Program-made: the position numbers and the translations under genes | From: JACKAQ01 sp020634975 [NCBI: Calditrichia bacterium] | GTDB taxonomy: Bacteria; Calditrichota; Calditrichia; RBG-13-44-9 | DNA length: 64,000 nt | NCBI GenBank assembly: GCA_020634975.1 | Contig: JACKAQ010000001.1 | Span: 1,798,001 to 1,862,000, forward strand | Direction: 5' to 3' | The notes under the pieces: model-generated | Told to the model about the DNA's origin: nothing | Databases searched by the model: none | The model's input: the letters and a program-made list of their open reading frames with translations, nothing else | Shown here: piece by piece, positions 55,004 through 63,857 of the stretch | Layout: each line of letters starts with the position of its first letter | Numbering within the stretch: the first letter of the stretch is position 1

Positions 55004-55459
55004 TCAGCCTTCCACTTTCACTTCGATGGCTTTTGGCTTCACTTCTTCCGCTTTGGGCAGGGTAATGGTCAGCACGCCATCTTTGAAACGCGCATCAATT
55101 TTACCATCCTGAATACGAGTGGGCATGGTAACGCTGCGTTTGAATTTTCCGTAGTTGCGTTCAACGCGATGGTAATTCGCTTTTTTCTCTTCCGATTCGC
55201 GTTTTTTCTCACCCTTGATACTCAGGGTATTATTGGTAAATGTGATGTTCACATCCTTTTTGGTTAAACCCGGCAGCTCAAGATAAACCGTAAACTGGTT
55301 TTCATCTTCCTGAACATCCATCCCGGGAAGCCAATCCGAAGAGGCATCCCAGGCGCTGCCGCCCATCACATCGTTGCTGAAAAACTGATCAATCAACCGA
55401 CCCATTTCGTCATGAGCGCGGAACAGATCGCGAGCAGGAATCCAACGTTCGAGTTTCAT
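55004..55459 (-). CDS. Small heat-shock protein (Hsp20/alpha-crystallin)
   Basis: A 151-residue chaperone that holds unfolding proteins. The alpha-crystallin domain is clear: WLPGMDVQEDENQFTVYLEL, PGLTKKDVNITFTNNTLSIK, RVERNYGKFKRSVTMP and the end FKDGVLTITLPKAEEVKPKA. N-terminal ARDLFRAHDEMGRLIDQFF is the usual amphipathic arm; no C-terminal IxI tail is visible, but VKVEG closes the protein. AAGGAGG leads the ATG. It is 73 bases downstream of a second hsp20 gene and shares its promoter and the terminator. Confidence 0.95.
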   Translation of the reverse strand: MKLERWIPARDLFRAHDEMGRLIDQFFSNDVMGGSAWDASSDWLPGMDVQEDENQFTVYLELPGLTKKDVNITFTNNTLSIKGEKKRESEEKKANYHRVERNYGKFKRSVTMPTRIQDGKIDARFKDGVLTITLPKAEEVKPKAIEVKVEG

Positions 55460-55532
55460 AGTGATAACCTCCTTAAGTTTATAATTTTAAGTTATTTCCG
55501 GGCGATAAAACATCACTCGGATTATGTATTAT

Positions 55533-55979
55533 TTAACTAATTTTAATAGCTTTTGGTTTCGCTTCTTCTGCTTTGGGCAGGGTTAGCGTTAACATGCCAT
55601 CTTTATATGTTGCGTCGATGGCGTCCACTTTTACCGGCGTTTTAATTTTGAACGCGCGGGAAAATTTGCCGAACAACCGTTCGCTGCGAAGCACTTTTAC
55701 CCCTTCGGTAACTTCCTGAGGGAGGCGCTCGCCGGAAATCCGCAGGATGCCTTTGTCAAATTCTATCGATAAATCTTCCTTGCGAATGCCGGGTAATTCG
55801 GCGCTCAACACAAAATTGTCTTCCAGTTCCGTAACATCTACGCGAGGCTGCCATTTCTCATTTTGGACATCGTTGGTTGTTTCGCCGGAAAAACCGTTCC
55901 GGAAGTGCTCAACCGCACGATCAAATTCCTGAGCGATGTTGCCAAAATCATTGCCGGTAAAAAAACGAACATGTGCCAT
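55533..55979 (-). CDS. Small heat-shock protein (Hsp20/alpha-crystallin), first of a tandem pair
   Basis: A 148-residue paralogue of the next gene, with VDVTELEDNFVLSAELPGIR, SIEFDKGILRISGE, RSERLFGKFSRAFKI and YKDGMLTLTLPKAEEAKPKA. The two differ strongly outside the core, so they are old duplicates that may form mixed oligomers. AAAGGAG precedes the ATG by seven bases. The leader carries a sigma-54-like promoter (56055-56072) instead of an obvious sigma-32 or CIRCE signal. Confidence 0.95.
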   Translation of the reverse strand: MAHVRFFTGNDFGNIAQEFDRAVEHFRNGFSGETTNDVQNEKWQPRVDVTELEDNFVLSAELPGIRKEDLSIEFDKGILRISGERLPQEVTEGVKVLRSERLFGKFSRAFKIKTPVKVDAIDATYKDGMLTLTLPKAEEAKPKAIKIS

Positions 55980-56054
55980 GGTAAATCTCCTTTGGTTTAT
56001 TTTGATGTTAATTCTGTTTCCATCGTTTTTATTTTCATACTCAACCGGTAGTAT

Positions 56055-56072
56055 TTACAAAGGCTGTGCCAA
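56055..56072 (-). promoter_or_regulatory. Sigma-54-like promoter for the hsp20 operon
   Basis: On the minus strand TTGGCACAGCCTTTGTAA matches the -24/-12 pattern (TTGGCAC, five bases, TTTGTA). The -24 element is perfect; the -12 dinucleotide is GT rather than GC. It ends 75 bases ahead of the first hsp20 ATG. Confidence 0.5.
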
Positions 56073-56172
56073 TTTTAACTGTGGCTCGCTAAGCGGCTGT
56101 TTTTAATTATTTTAGATTTTTAAATTCGTCAACGTCTGACAAAATTGGCGTTATGAATTTTTTTCAGAGGTG

Positions 56173-56248
56173 CTGCCAACGGCTGGCAGAGTAAATGCAG
56201 GAATTTCAGATTGTCTGAAATTTTTTCGGCAGGGTGTGACAATTTGTC
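56173..56248. promoter_or_regulatory. Cluster of inverted repeats, possible activator sites
   Basis: Three dyads in a row: CTGCCA/TGGCAG (about 56173-56189), AATTTCAGA/TCTGAAATT (56202-56210 and 56214-56222, perfect), and TGACAA/TTGTCA (about 56236-56248). They lie 100-190 bases upstream of the sigma-54-like promoter, where an enhancer-binding protein would sit, and about 190-265 bases ahead of the kinase gene on the other side. Confidence 0.45.
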
Positions 56249-56436
56249 AAAACTGACATATTTTAGCTAAATATGCATACAACTATATAAATACAAGTGT
56301 TTGTTTTTTATAGCTTTATAATTTTTCAAAATAAGGTGTTAAGCATTTCAATTCATTCAACCGATATTTAATTAGCGGGTTTTATTTCTCCGCAAAAGTG
56401 CCATTTGATTTTACAATCCAAAATGTGAGACAAACA

Positions 56437-58173
56437 ATGGAACCGGACTTAACTACAGCCAATAATCAGGCAATTAGTGTTCTAATTGTTGATGATAATA
56501 AAGCAGATGCAGTAATAATTTCGAGGCTTCTGAAAAATGTGCCGCCTTACCAAATTTCCCAAATCAATATCATCCACACAGCAAGCCAGCTTCCCATATA
56601 CTTAAGGCAACTAAAACCGCAAGTTGTATTTATTGATTACGATATCGAAGGATATCCCGGCACACAATCCATCTCCAAAATGAGAGAAAAGGGCTGCGAT
56701 GCGGCATTTGTTCTGATAACCGGACATAGCGGTGGTTTTGTTATCCAAAAAGCATTGCGCGCCGGCGCAGATGATTTTATCAACAAAGACGAGCTTTCCG
56801 CTGCCGTGCTCGCCAAAACACTCAATCATGTGCTGCACCGCCAGGAAACCCGATTTGCACTGAAAAAATATGCGGATGATTTAGTCCAAGCCAATACCCG
56901 GTTGGAAGCACAGGCGCAAGAGCTTCAGAAAACAGTGGAAGAATTATCTGCCGCAAAAGAAAAAGCGGAAAAAGCGACGCAGGCTAAATCCTTGTTTTTA
57001 GCGAACATGAGTCATGAAATTCGCACACCGATGAACGGTATTATCGGTATGACAGAGCTGCTGCTGGAAACTCCGCTAAAACCCAAGCAGATCGAATATT
57101 TGGGAATTGTGGACAGCTCGGCAAAATCGCTGCTGTCGCTGTTGAACGATATTCTCGATTTATCCAAAATCGAAGCGCAGCGGGTAATAGTCGAATCAAT
57201 CGAATTTAATTTGCGCGAAAATTTGCGAAATACGATACGAATGATGGCTTTTCGGGCGGAAGAACAGGGCATTTCGCTGGATTGGAAAATCGAAACGGGT
57301 GTGCCGGATGTGATCGTCGGCGATTCGTCGCGGCTGCGGCAAGTTTTAATCAATCTGGTTAGCAACGCAATCAAATTTACCACCAGCGGACAGGTTTTGG
57401 TGGAGGTAAGCTGCACGGCGGTCGATGCCGTTGCGCAAACCGTCACGCTCCTATTTGCGGTATCGGATACCGGAATCGGCATTTCCGAAGACAAACAGAA
57501 AATCATTTTCGATGCATTTTCTCAAGCGGATATTTCCACAACCCGCTGTTTTGGCGGCACGGGTTTGGGTTTGTTCATTTCCCGAAACCTGACCAAACTA
57601 ATGGGTGGCAATATTTTTGTGCAAAGCCCCGCAGCGCCGTTAAATCCGGTAAATTATCATGCTGTTGCCGGACAACCGGGCAGCACTTTTTCCATTTCGA
57701 TTCCGTTTGCAACCAGTGAAAATCCCGAATTTGCAACCGTAAATTTAATCGCTGCGCAGCAGGAAAAAAATTACCCGGAATTGATCCGCCAACGCAATTT
57801 ACGGCTGCTACTCGCGGAAGATAATCCGGTGAACCAAAAACTGGTGAACGCGCTGTTGAGCAAAATTAACGTTCAGGTTACGCTGGCAGACAATGGCGTT
57901 ATGGCGTTTGAGCATATTCAATCAACCGCTTTTGACGTGGTTTTGATGGATATCCAAATGCCGGAGTTGGACGGATTTGAGACAACCCGCGCGGTTCGCG
58001 AATGGGAAAAACAAACGGCTTCGACGCGATCTTTACCGATTATCGCGCTAACAGCCAGTGCTTTGCTGAGTGATCGCCAAAAATGCATCGCTGAAGGAAT
58101 GAATGATTACGTCAGCAAACCGATCAAAAGGGAAGAGCTGTATCGGGCAATCTGGAATGCGATAAACCCTTGA
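56437..58173 (+). CDS. Hybrid histidine kinase with receivers at both ends
   Basis: A 578-residue cytoplasmic kinase with no membrane helix. Order: receiver 1 ([13 protein letters not shown], phospho-Asp in [13 protein letters not shown]); coiled coil (about 140-180); HisKA with [10 protein letters not shown] near 191; HATPase_c with [13 protein letters not shown] (about 305), DTGIGIS and [10 protein letters not shown]; and receiver 2 ([14 protein letters not shown], phospho-Asp in [12 protein letters not shown] near 503, Lys in YVSKPIK). The N-terminal receiver makes it an intermediate of a phosphorelay, taking signals from another kinase. ATG 56437 is preferred over GTG 56398; the ribosome site is weak (GAGA). 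The closest relative in the window is the hybrid kinase at 11644-14140. Confidence 0.93.
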   Translation: MEPDLTTANNQAISVLIVDDNKADAVIISRLLKNVPPYQISQINIIHTASQLPIYLRQLKPQVVFIDYDIEGYPGTQSISKMREKGCDAAFVLITGHSGGFVIQKALRAGADDFINKDELSAAVLAKTLNHVLHRQETRFALKKYADDLVQANTRLEAQAQELQKTVEELSAAKEKAEKATQAKSLFLANMSHEIRTPMNGIIGMTELLLETPLKPKQIEYLGIVDSSAKSLLSLLNDILDLSKIEAQRVIVESIEFNLRENLRNTIRMMAFRAEEQGISLDWKIETGVPDVIVGDSSRLRQVLINLVSNAIKFTTSGQVLVEVSCTAVDAVAQTVTLLFAVSDTGIGISEDKQKIIFDAFSQADISTTRCFGGTGLGLFISRNLTKLMGGNIFVQSPAAPLNPVNYHAVAGQPGSTFSISIPFATSENPEFATVNLIAAQQEKNYPELIRQRNLRLLLAEDNPVNQKLVNALLSKINVQVTLADNGVMAFEHIQSTAFDVVLMDIQMPELDGFETTRAVREWEKQTASTRSLPIIALTASALLSDRQKCIAEGMNDYVSKPIKREELYRAIWNAINP

Positions 58174-58350
58174 TTTTATTTGAACTGCTGAAGTTTTGCC
58201 GCCCTTCAGCAAACACCATTTGCACGGCAAAACAATTTGCGATTTTGTATTTCAAATCTCACAAACCAATCAACCAATTATTATATTTGAGCAGCAAAAA
58301 CGGTGCTTTGTTGCACTAAAAAAAACGGGATTGAATACCAGAGGGAAAGT

Positions 58351-59328
58351 ATGGGATATCGAATTTTTATCACAGGTTCCGGCATTGCGGCGGAAGCACA
58401 GCAGGTGCTGCGCGTTTCAAATTGTGAATCTGCCGTTGGCGAGCCGAAAGATACGCCGGAGGAAATCGCTGCGAAAGTGCGCGATTTTCAGCCGCACGCG
58501 CTGATTGTCCGGCAGGGCAAAATTACTGGCGCAGTGATGGACGCATCCGAACATCTGAAAGTAATTTGCAAACACGGCGTCGGCACGGATAATATTGACA
58601 TCGCCGCAGCAACAGAACGCGGCATTCCGGTTTTTTTCACGCCGGATGCCAATTTCGAATCCACCGCGGAGCATACGCTGGCAATGCTGCTTTCGCTGGC
58701 GCGCCAGATTCCGGCACAGGATCGCCAAATCCGCAACGGCATTTTTGATAAAAAACAATACGGCGGGCTCGAATTGACCGGAAAAACGCTCGGATTGATC
58801 GGTTTCGGCAAAATTGCCCGACGGTTGGCGGAACTGGTTGCGCCGTTCAACATGACCGTTTGGGTGTATCATCCATCCGGCAAAATGGAAAATTTACCGG
58901 AGTATATTCGAAAAGCGGCATCGCCGGAAGACGTGTTTGCGACAGCGGATTTTATCAGCCTGCACTGTCCGTTGACGCCAAAAACCCGTAATCTGATTAA
59001 CGAACAATCCATCGCGATGATGAAAGACGGCGTGTGTATCATAAACGTGGCGCGCGGCGGCATCATCAACGAAAGCGATTTGCTGGCGGCGTTGGGATCC
59101 GGAAAAGTTCGCGGCGCAGCGCTGGACGTGTTCGAAACCGAGCCACCGGCAATGGACGATCCGCTGTTCAAACAGGACAACGTTATCGTCACTGCGCACG
59201 TTGGCGGCGCATCGGATAATTCCATGAAAAACATGGGATTAGATGCGATTAAAAATATTTTTTCTGTGCTGAACAGCGGGGAAATCGATCACCGGTCGCT
59301 GGTGAATCCGGCGGTTTTAGGGAAATAA
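58351..59328 (+). CDS. D-2-hydroxyacid dehydrogenase (phosphoglycerate dehydrogenase-like)
   Basis: A 325-residue NAD-dependent dehydrogenase. Substrate domain KVICKHGVGTDNIDIAAATE; NAD fold LGLIGFGKIARRLAELVAPF; catalytic Arg in NVARGGIINESDL, Glu in ALDVFETEPP and His in VTAHVGGAS. No ACT or regulatory domain, unlike SerA. The substrate may be a phosphorylated or sugar-derived hydroxyacid. GAGGGA lies ahead of the ATG at 58351. It converges on the gmhA-aldolase pair and ends at two terminator hairpins. A paralogue is encoded at 61771-62727. Confidence 0.91.
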   Translation: MGYRIFITGSGIAAEAQQVLRVSNCESAVGEPKDTPEEIAAKVRDFQPHALIVRQGKITGAVMDASEHLKVICKHGVGTDNIDIAAATERGIPVFFTPDANFESTAEHTLAMLLSLARQIPAQDRQIRNGIFDKKQYGGLELTGKTLGLIGFGKIARRLAELVAPFNMTVWVYHPSGKMENLPEYIRKAASPEDVFATADFISLHCPLTPKTRNLINEQSIAMMKDGVCIINVARGGIINESDLLAALGSGKVRGAALDVFETEPPAMDDPLFKQDNVIVTAHVGGASDNSMKNMGLDAIKNIFSVLNSGEIDHRSLVNPAVLGK

Positions 59329-59358
59329 TCAAAAATATTCCATTACAAAAACCCGTAG

Positions 59359-59382
59359 AGGCAACTCACGAGTTGCCTTTTT
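59359..59382 (+). terminator. Intrinsic terminator of the hydroxyacid dehydrogenase
   Basis: AGGCAACTC (59359-59367) pairs with GAGTTGCCT (59370-59378), followed by a T-run. Confidence 0.85.
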
Positions 59383-59428
59383 GCCTGAACCAATTGCATC
59401 TTTGCCTGAAAACAATCATTCGACGATC

Positions 59429-59470
59429 AAAAAAAAACGCCGGTGACGGAAACCCATCACCGGCGTTTTT
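59429..59470. terminator. Bidirectional terminator
   Basis: ACGCCGGTGA (59437-59446) pairs with TCACCGGCGT (59457-59466), flanked by an A-run on the left and TTTTT on the right, so it works for both converging transcripts. Confidence 0.9.
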
Positions 59471-59493
59471 GTGTTCATTATTGATTTGACAAA

Positions 59494-60114
59494 TCAGAAT
59501 TTGCGTTCCTGAATCAAATGTTCATCCATATGCGCTTGGCGAATGTATTGCGCCAAAACGTGCATCAGCGATTGGTGAACATCTTCGATAACACCGTAAT
59601 TATCTGCGGTTACATGCAGGTTCACATCCGCAATTTGGGCAGATCTGCCGCCTTCAAAACCGGTCAGCGATATCACCGGAATGCCGTTTTCTTTTGCCCA
59701 CGCTGCTGCGCGAACGATGTTTTCGGAATTGCCGGAGGAGCTGATGGTAATCAGCGCATCACCCTTTTTAGCGAGACAGCGCAGTTGATAGGCGAACACT
59801 TCGTCATACGAAATATCGTTGCCGATCGCCGTAATAATTTCCACCGTCGCGCTCAGCGAAACGATTCGCGACGTGAGCGTGGTATCGGTGCGCACCAGCT
59901 TGCAGTGATCGCAAACGAGGTGATTGGCAATCGCCGCCGAGCCGCCGTTGCCGCAGGAATAAACGATGCCGCCTTCCGTATAAACGCGGGTGAGAATATC
60001 CGCCGCCTGCTGCAGTTTTTCGCGGTTAACGGATTTGGCAGCCGCGCTGTATTCTGCAAAATACGCGTCGATAAAACTGCCGGCATCTTTGTATTTGTTG
60101 TCTGGAAAACTCAT
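59494..60114 (-). CDS. gmhA: D-sedoheptulose-7-phosphate isomerase (SIS domain)
   Basis: A 206-residue SIS-domain isomerase, first step to ADP- or GDP-heptose for LPS or surface glycans. Typical stretches: VYSCGNGGSAAIANHLVCD, LSATVEIITAIGNDISYDEV, LITISSSGNSENIVRAAAWA and GVIEDVHQSLMHVL with the Glu and His seen in GmhA active sites. It lies 15 bases after the aldolase gene in one operon. A generic phosphosugar isomerase role is the alternative, but the heptosyltransferase at 1466 supports a heptose route. Confidence 0.9.
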   Translation of the reverse strand: MSFPDNKYKDAGSFIDAYFAEYSAAAKSVNREKLQQAADILTRVYTEGGIVYSCGNGGSAAIANHLVCDHCKLVRTDTTLTSRIVSLSATVEIITAIGNDISYDEVFAYQLRCLAKKGDALITISSSGNSENIVRAAAWAKENGIPVISLTGFEGGRSAQIADVNLHVTADNYGVIEDVHQSLMHVLAQYIRQAHMDEHLIQERKF

Positions 60115-60129
60115 TTCAATTCCTTTCGT

Positions 60130-60921
60130 TTATTTACCGGCAATGCCTTCGCGAACGGCAATAACTTCTTCTTTTGCACGGGACATCAAAAAGCGGTCGT
60201 CGCTTTGCAGCGAAACAAACTGGAATCCCAATTTTACCATTTCCACCGATACTTTTGTTGAGTTGGTATGAATACCCGCCGGAATACCGTGTTTTTTGGC
60301 GGTTTCGAGAATGTAGTTGCGGGCTTCCACCACTTCGGGATCGCTTTGTCCGGCACGCGGTTCTTTTCCGAGCGCCATCGAGAGGTCGGACGGACCGATG
60401 TAAATTGCGCTGATGCCCGGCACTTCGAGAATCGCATCGAGATTTTTGATCGCTTCTTTGGTTTCGATTTGGGGAATCACCAGCGTTTCGTCGTTGGCGA
60501 ACTGGTGATAATTTCCGCCACCGTGCGCGTTTCCGCCGCCGTAATATTTGGCTCGAATCGGGCCAAAGCTGCGGAAGCCGTGCGGCGGATATTTGCAGGC
60601 GCGAACCAGCGATTCCGCATCTTCCGGCGTGTTGATCATCGGGCAAATGACGCCGTACGAACCGGCATCGAGAATTTTCATCAACCGTGCGGGATCGTTC
60701 CACGGCACGCGCGTCAGCGGAATCACATCTGTTGTGGAAATTGCCTGCAACATTGTTACCGCATCCGTGTAATCGACCAGCCCGTGCTGCATGTCGATGG
60801 TGATCGAATCAAATCCCTGATGCGCCATAATTTCTGTGGAAAACGAACTGGGAATCGAGCACCAGCCATTAATGACGGCTTCGCCGCGAGCCCAAATTTC
60901 TTTCAGCGTATTTTTTCTCAT
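60130..60921 (-). CDS. HpcH/HpaI family aldolase
   Basis: A 263-residue class II aldolase of the 2,4-dihydroxyhept-2-ene-1,7-dioate/2-keto-3-deoxy-acid type. Seen: NGWCSIPSSFSTEIMAHQGF, the metal and pyruvate site SITIDMQHGLVDY, LTRVPWNDPARLMKILDAG, VIPQIETKEAIKNLD and IYIGPSDLSMALG. It would cleave or form a pyruvate-linked sugar acid. It is the first gene of the operon with gmhA, an unusual partner. Confidence 0.92.
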   Translation of the reverse strand: MRKNTLKEIWARGEAVINGWCSIPSSFSTEIMAHQGFDSITIDMQHGLVDYTDAVTMLQAISTTDVIPLTRVPWNDPARLMKILDAGSYGVICPMINTPEDAESLVRACKYPPHGFRSFGPIRAKYYGGGNAHGGGNYHQFANDETLVIPQIETKEAIKNLDAILEVPGISAIYIGPSDLSMALGKEPRAGQSDPEVVEARNYILETAKKHGIPAGIHTNSTKVSVEMVKLGFQFVSLQSDDRFLMSRAKEEVIAVREGIAGK

Positions 60922-60982
60922 TACACCCTCGTTAAGTATGTTGGTTTTTGGTTGATTATTTTCGTTTTTAAGTGTCTGATTG

Positions 60983-61047
60983 AGATTCCTGCATTCGCAG
61001 GAATGACCACAAAAGAATTGATTGTCATTCCGGGCTTGTTCCGGAAT
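60983..61047. repeat. Dispersed ATTCCTGC element and second hairpin
   Basis: ATTCCTGC (60985-60992) pairs with GCAGGAAT (60997-61004), followed by GACCAC; then ATTCCGG (61027-61033) pairs with CCGGAAT (61041-61047). The first is a sister of 32556-32583, sharing GAGATTCCTGC and GCAGGAATGAC. They lie between the pgl stop and the aldolase start. Confidence 0.75.
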
Positions 61048-61074
61048 CCCCGTATACTGTTTCGAAACAATACA

Positions 61075-61758
61075 TTACGGTGCGCTGAGCACGGTTACCG
61101 GCGTTTGCGACTGCCGCAACACCAGCCGCAACGGCACTTCCGATGGCACACCGGGTTGTTGTGCTTCGGCATATTTGGCGTGTTTGTCTGCACCGGAAAA
61201 CAGCAAAAAAATCTTCCGGGCATTGAGAACCGCGGGTGCTGTCAGCGACATGCGGGCAACACGGGACACCGTTTCCGGTGCGGCAATGCACAATCCTTCG
61301 GTAACGTTTACCGCCGCATCGCCGGGAAACAGAGAGGCAAAGTGCCCGTCGCCACCCATTCCCAAATACACGGCGTCGAACGGTACATTCAGTTTTTGCA
61401 ATCGCGCTTCGCAGGCGGATTGACCCGCTTCCGGTGTGGCTTCGCCGCCGAACAGCGGAACGAACGCTGCTGCTGCCGCCGCATCCTGCAACAGATGGGT
61501 GCGCACCAGTTTTTCGTTGCTATCGGGATGATCCGCCGGAACCCAGCGTTCATCCGTGAGCGTGACGGTTACTTTTTGCCAATCGAGCGGCTGTTGCCGC
61601 AGCCGTTTGAACACATGTTCGGGCGTGCGACCGCCGGAAACGGCTATCAGCGCGTTGCCGCGCTGGTCGATGGCGTTGCGCAAAACAATGGCTAATTCAT
61701 CCGCCAATGCATGCGCCGCAGAAATCATATCATCAAATTGCTGATGTTCGATCGTCAT
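61075..61758 (-). CDS. pgl: 6-phosphogluconolactonase
   Basis: A 227-residue DevB/SOL-type lactonase of the oxidative pentose phosphate pathway. Motifs: ALIAVSGGRTPEHVFKRLRQ, VTLTDERWVPADHPDSNEKL, and VYLGMGGDGHFASLFPG with the catalytic His, plus VARMSLTAPAVLNARKIFLL. No zwf or gnd gene is nearby. It is 12 bases downstream of the hydroxyacid dehydrogenase and translated after it. Confidence 0.95.
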   Translation of the reverse strand: MTIEHQQFDDMISAAHALADELAIVLRNAIDQRGNALIAVSGGRTPEHVFKRLRQQPLDWQKVTVTLTDERWVPADHPDSNEKLVRTHLLQDAAAAAAFVPLFGGEATPEAGQSACEARLQKLNVPFDAVYLGMGGDGHFASLFPGDAAVNVTEGLCIAAPETVSRVARMSLTAPAVLNARKIFLLFSGADKHAKYAEAQQPGVPSEVPLRLVLRQSQTPVTVLSAP

Positions 61759-61770
61759 CCATTCTCCTGT

Positions 61771-62727
61771 TTAGCCTGCCGGCGGATAATCGGCGGTGGG
61801 AATTTTGTTGTCGTCCAATCCGCGAATGGCGGAACGCCCCATCGCCAAAACCGCTTCTTCCGAACTGCCGCCAATGTGCGGCGTCGCCAAAAAATTGGGC
61901 AGTTGCAGCAATTCCAAATCTTCCGGCGGTTCGGTTGCGAACACATCAAATCCGGCAGCGGAAAGCCGCCCGTCACGAAGCATTGCCTTCAGCGCTTGCT
62001 CGTCCACCATGCCGCCGCGTGCGCAGTTGATCAGCACAGCTTCCGGTTTCATCATTGCTAATTTTTCGGCGGAAAGCATATTACGGGTGCTGCTGTCCAG
62101 CGGCACATGCAGCGTCACAACGTCCGAATGCTGCAGCAAATCTGTCAGCGAAACCGGCGTAACATCGTATTTTTTATAAAATTCGGGAAAATCCAAAATA
62201 TCGTGCGCCAAAACCTTGCAATCGAACGCACGCAGCAGCGGCGTCAAATCTTTGCCGATGTGCCCGCAGCCGATAATACCGACAGTGCGTCCGGTGAGCT
62301 GTCGCCCGATGCGGTTTTTCCAGATGCCGTTGCGGACATCGAGGCTCGCTTCGGGAATCAGCCGCAATGTGGAAATCATGAAGGCAATCGCCAGTTCCGC
62401 GACCGAGCGTTTGTTCACGCCGCCGGTCCAGCCGAGCCGGATGCCGTGACGAATGAGCGCCTGTTTGTCCAGCATATCCGTTCCGACGCCGTATTTACCG
62501 ATCACCTCAAGCTCCGGCAGTTGAGACAGCACTTCTTCGGTAATGCGTTCCAGCGCGGTGATTGCTTTTTTTGCGCCGCGCAAAAAATCCACCAATGTTT
62601 CTCCCGAGAGTGATAGCCCGTCGTCGTTGAATCGAACGTTGGAATAACGCGCCAGCAATTCCGCCCGCAACACCGGATGGCGCGAAAACGATCGCGAGGT
62701 TACAGCTATGGGTGTGTCATTTTTCAT
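61771..62727 (-). CDS. D-2-hydroxyacid dehydrogenase (phosphoglycerate dehydrogenase-like)
   Basis: A 318-residue NAD-dependent dehydrogenase. Seen: LEVIGKYGVGTDMLDKQAL, VGIIGCGHIGKDLTPLLRAF (NAD fold), catalytic Arg in NCARGGMVDEQAL, Glu in FDVFATEPPEDL and His in ATPHIGGSSEEA. No ACT domain. It is distinct from the paralogue at 58351. It heads a two-gene operon with pgl and follows the Gfo/Idh gene in the same direction after about 125 bases. Its role in sugar-acid metabolism is inferred from the company. Confidence 0.91.
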   Translation of the reverse strand: MKNDTPIAVTSRSFSRHPVLRAELLARYSNVRFNDDGLSLSGETLVDFLRGAKKAITALERITEEVLSQLPELEVIGKYGVGTDMLDKQALIRHGIRLGWTGGVNKRSVAELAIAFMISTLRLIPEASLDVRNGIWKNRIGRQLTGRTVGIIGCGHIGKDLTPLLRAFDCKVLAHDILDFPEFYKKYDVTPVSLTDLLQHSDVVTLHVPLDSSTRNMLSAEKLAMMKPEAVLINCARGGMVDEQALKAMLRDGRLSAAGFDVFATEPPEDLELLQLPNFLATPHIGGSSEEAVLAMGRSAIRGLDDNKIPTADYPPAG

Positions 62728-62820
62728 ACGTTTGTTACCCGCTTTTGCAGGTTCTCCGATTAATTGACATTGTTTTCCGGATTTTGGTTTCTGGATTCTG
62801 GATTTTTTTTTTACACGAAC

Positions 62821-62854
62821 TTTTATCCTTTACCCTTTATCCTTTATCCTTTTT
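62821..62854. repeat. TTTATCC short-sequence repeat, second array
   Basis: About four units (one varied to TTTACCC) reaching into the last bases of the Gfo/Idh stop codon (forward 62853-62855). Just before it, TTCTGGATTCTGGATT (about 62790-62805) is a second small tandem repeat. Confidence 0.7.
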
Positions 62855-63857
62855 ACAACTTCCCATCCGCTTTGTAGATATCGAACACCAGTTTCATCGT
62901 TTCATACGCGTCGCGGGATGTGCCGTATTTTACCGGCTCGCCGGTTTGCACGCATTTGACAAATTCCGCCAGTTCGTTATCCCACGATGGATCTGTATTG
63001 CAAAATGTCGCTTCTTCCGGCGGATTGCCGATAGCGAATCCGGTGTGTTTCCGCGCCTGAATAATCCATTCATCGCGGTAGCTGCGGGTGGATGAGGGCA
63101 TTCCGTCGACAATCACATAGCCATCTTCCATAAAAATTTCCAGCGTAAAGCGGTGTTTCCATTGGGTGAATGAGCTGTGCAACTGCGCGATCACGCCCGC
63201 TTCGTTGCGGAGCAGCGCAAATGCGTTGTCTTCCATCGGCCATTCTTTCCAATATGCCGTGGTGCACATGCTTTTGATTTCGTTAAATTCGCCGCAGAAA
63301 TGGCGGAACAGATCGAGCATGTGAATGCCCTGATCGAACAAAATACCGCCGCCGGCAACTTCCGGCCGGTGACGCCATTCGTTGGGATTTCCGGAGCTTT
63401 CGGCTTTGCCGTAAACGCCGCGCACCCACAGCACCTTGCCATATTTACCGCTTTCAACCACTTTTTTGGCTTCAATAATGCCGTAGTGATAGCGGTGGTT
63501 GAATCCCACTTTCAGCGCCAGACCCGGATTGCGTTTTTCCGCATCGATAATCCGCTGGATATCTGCCATATTTCGTCCCGGCGGTTTTTCACAAAATACG
63601 TGTTTGCCGGCGTCCAGCGCTTCCGTAACCACATCGGGAATAAAGCGGTTGGGTGCGCAAACAAACACCGCATCAACGCCGGAGTTGATCACAGCCCGGT
63701 AATCGGGCAAAATTTGAATGTCCTCGAATCCCTTGGCAGGTGGGTTAGGGTCTGTGCCGCTAATCAGCACGGTTGCATCATTTTCGCGGATGGTTTTGGC
63801 GCGGATGCCGCCCATTTTACCAAGTCCGACAATCCCTATCTTGATTGGTTCTGTCAT
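62853..63857 (-). CDS. Gfo/Idh/MocA family oxidoreductase
   Basis: A 334-residue NAD(P)-dependent sugar or inositol dehydrogenase. N-terminal dinucleotide fold IKIGIVGLGKMGGIRAKTI, then VFVCAPNRFIPDVVTEALDA and the signature CEKPPGRN with the conserved Lys. The C-terminal half has WRHRPEVAGGGILFDQGIHM with the His-Asp typical of the substrate site. The substrate is unknown; with gmhA, an aldolase and hydroxyacid dehydrogenases around it, an unusual surface sugar is likely. The stop codon overlaps the TTTATCC array. Confidence 0.93.
   Translation of the reverse strand: MTEPIKIGIVGLGKMGGIRAKTIRENDATVLISGTDPNPPAKGFEDIQILPDYRAVINSGVDAVFVCAPNRFIPDVVTEALDAGKHVFCEKPPGRNMADIQRIIDAEKRNPGLALKVGFNHRYHYGIIEAKKVVESGKYGKVLWVRGVYGKAESSGNPNEWRHRPEVAGGGILFDQGIHMLDLFRHFCGEFNEIKSMCTTAYWKEWPMEDNAFALLRNEAGVIAQLHSSFTQWKHRFTLEIFMEDGYVIVDGMPSSTRSYRDEWIIQARKHTGFAIGNPPEEATFCNTDPSWDNELAEFVKCVQTGEPVKYGTSRDAYETMKLVFDIYKADGKL

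Noticed and set aside
60268-61695. Long open frame (475 codons) on the plus strand over the aldolase and pgl genes
   Set aside because: Antisense shadow of well-conserved genes on the minus strand; composition is Arg/His/Cys-rich and shows no domain.
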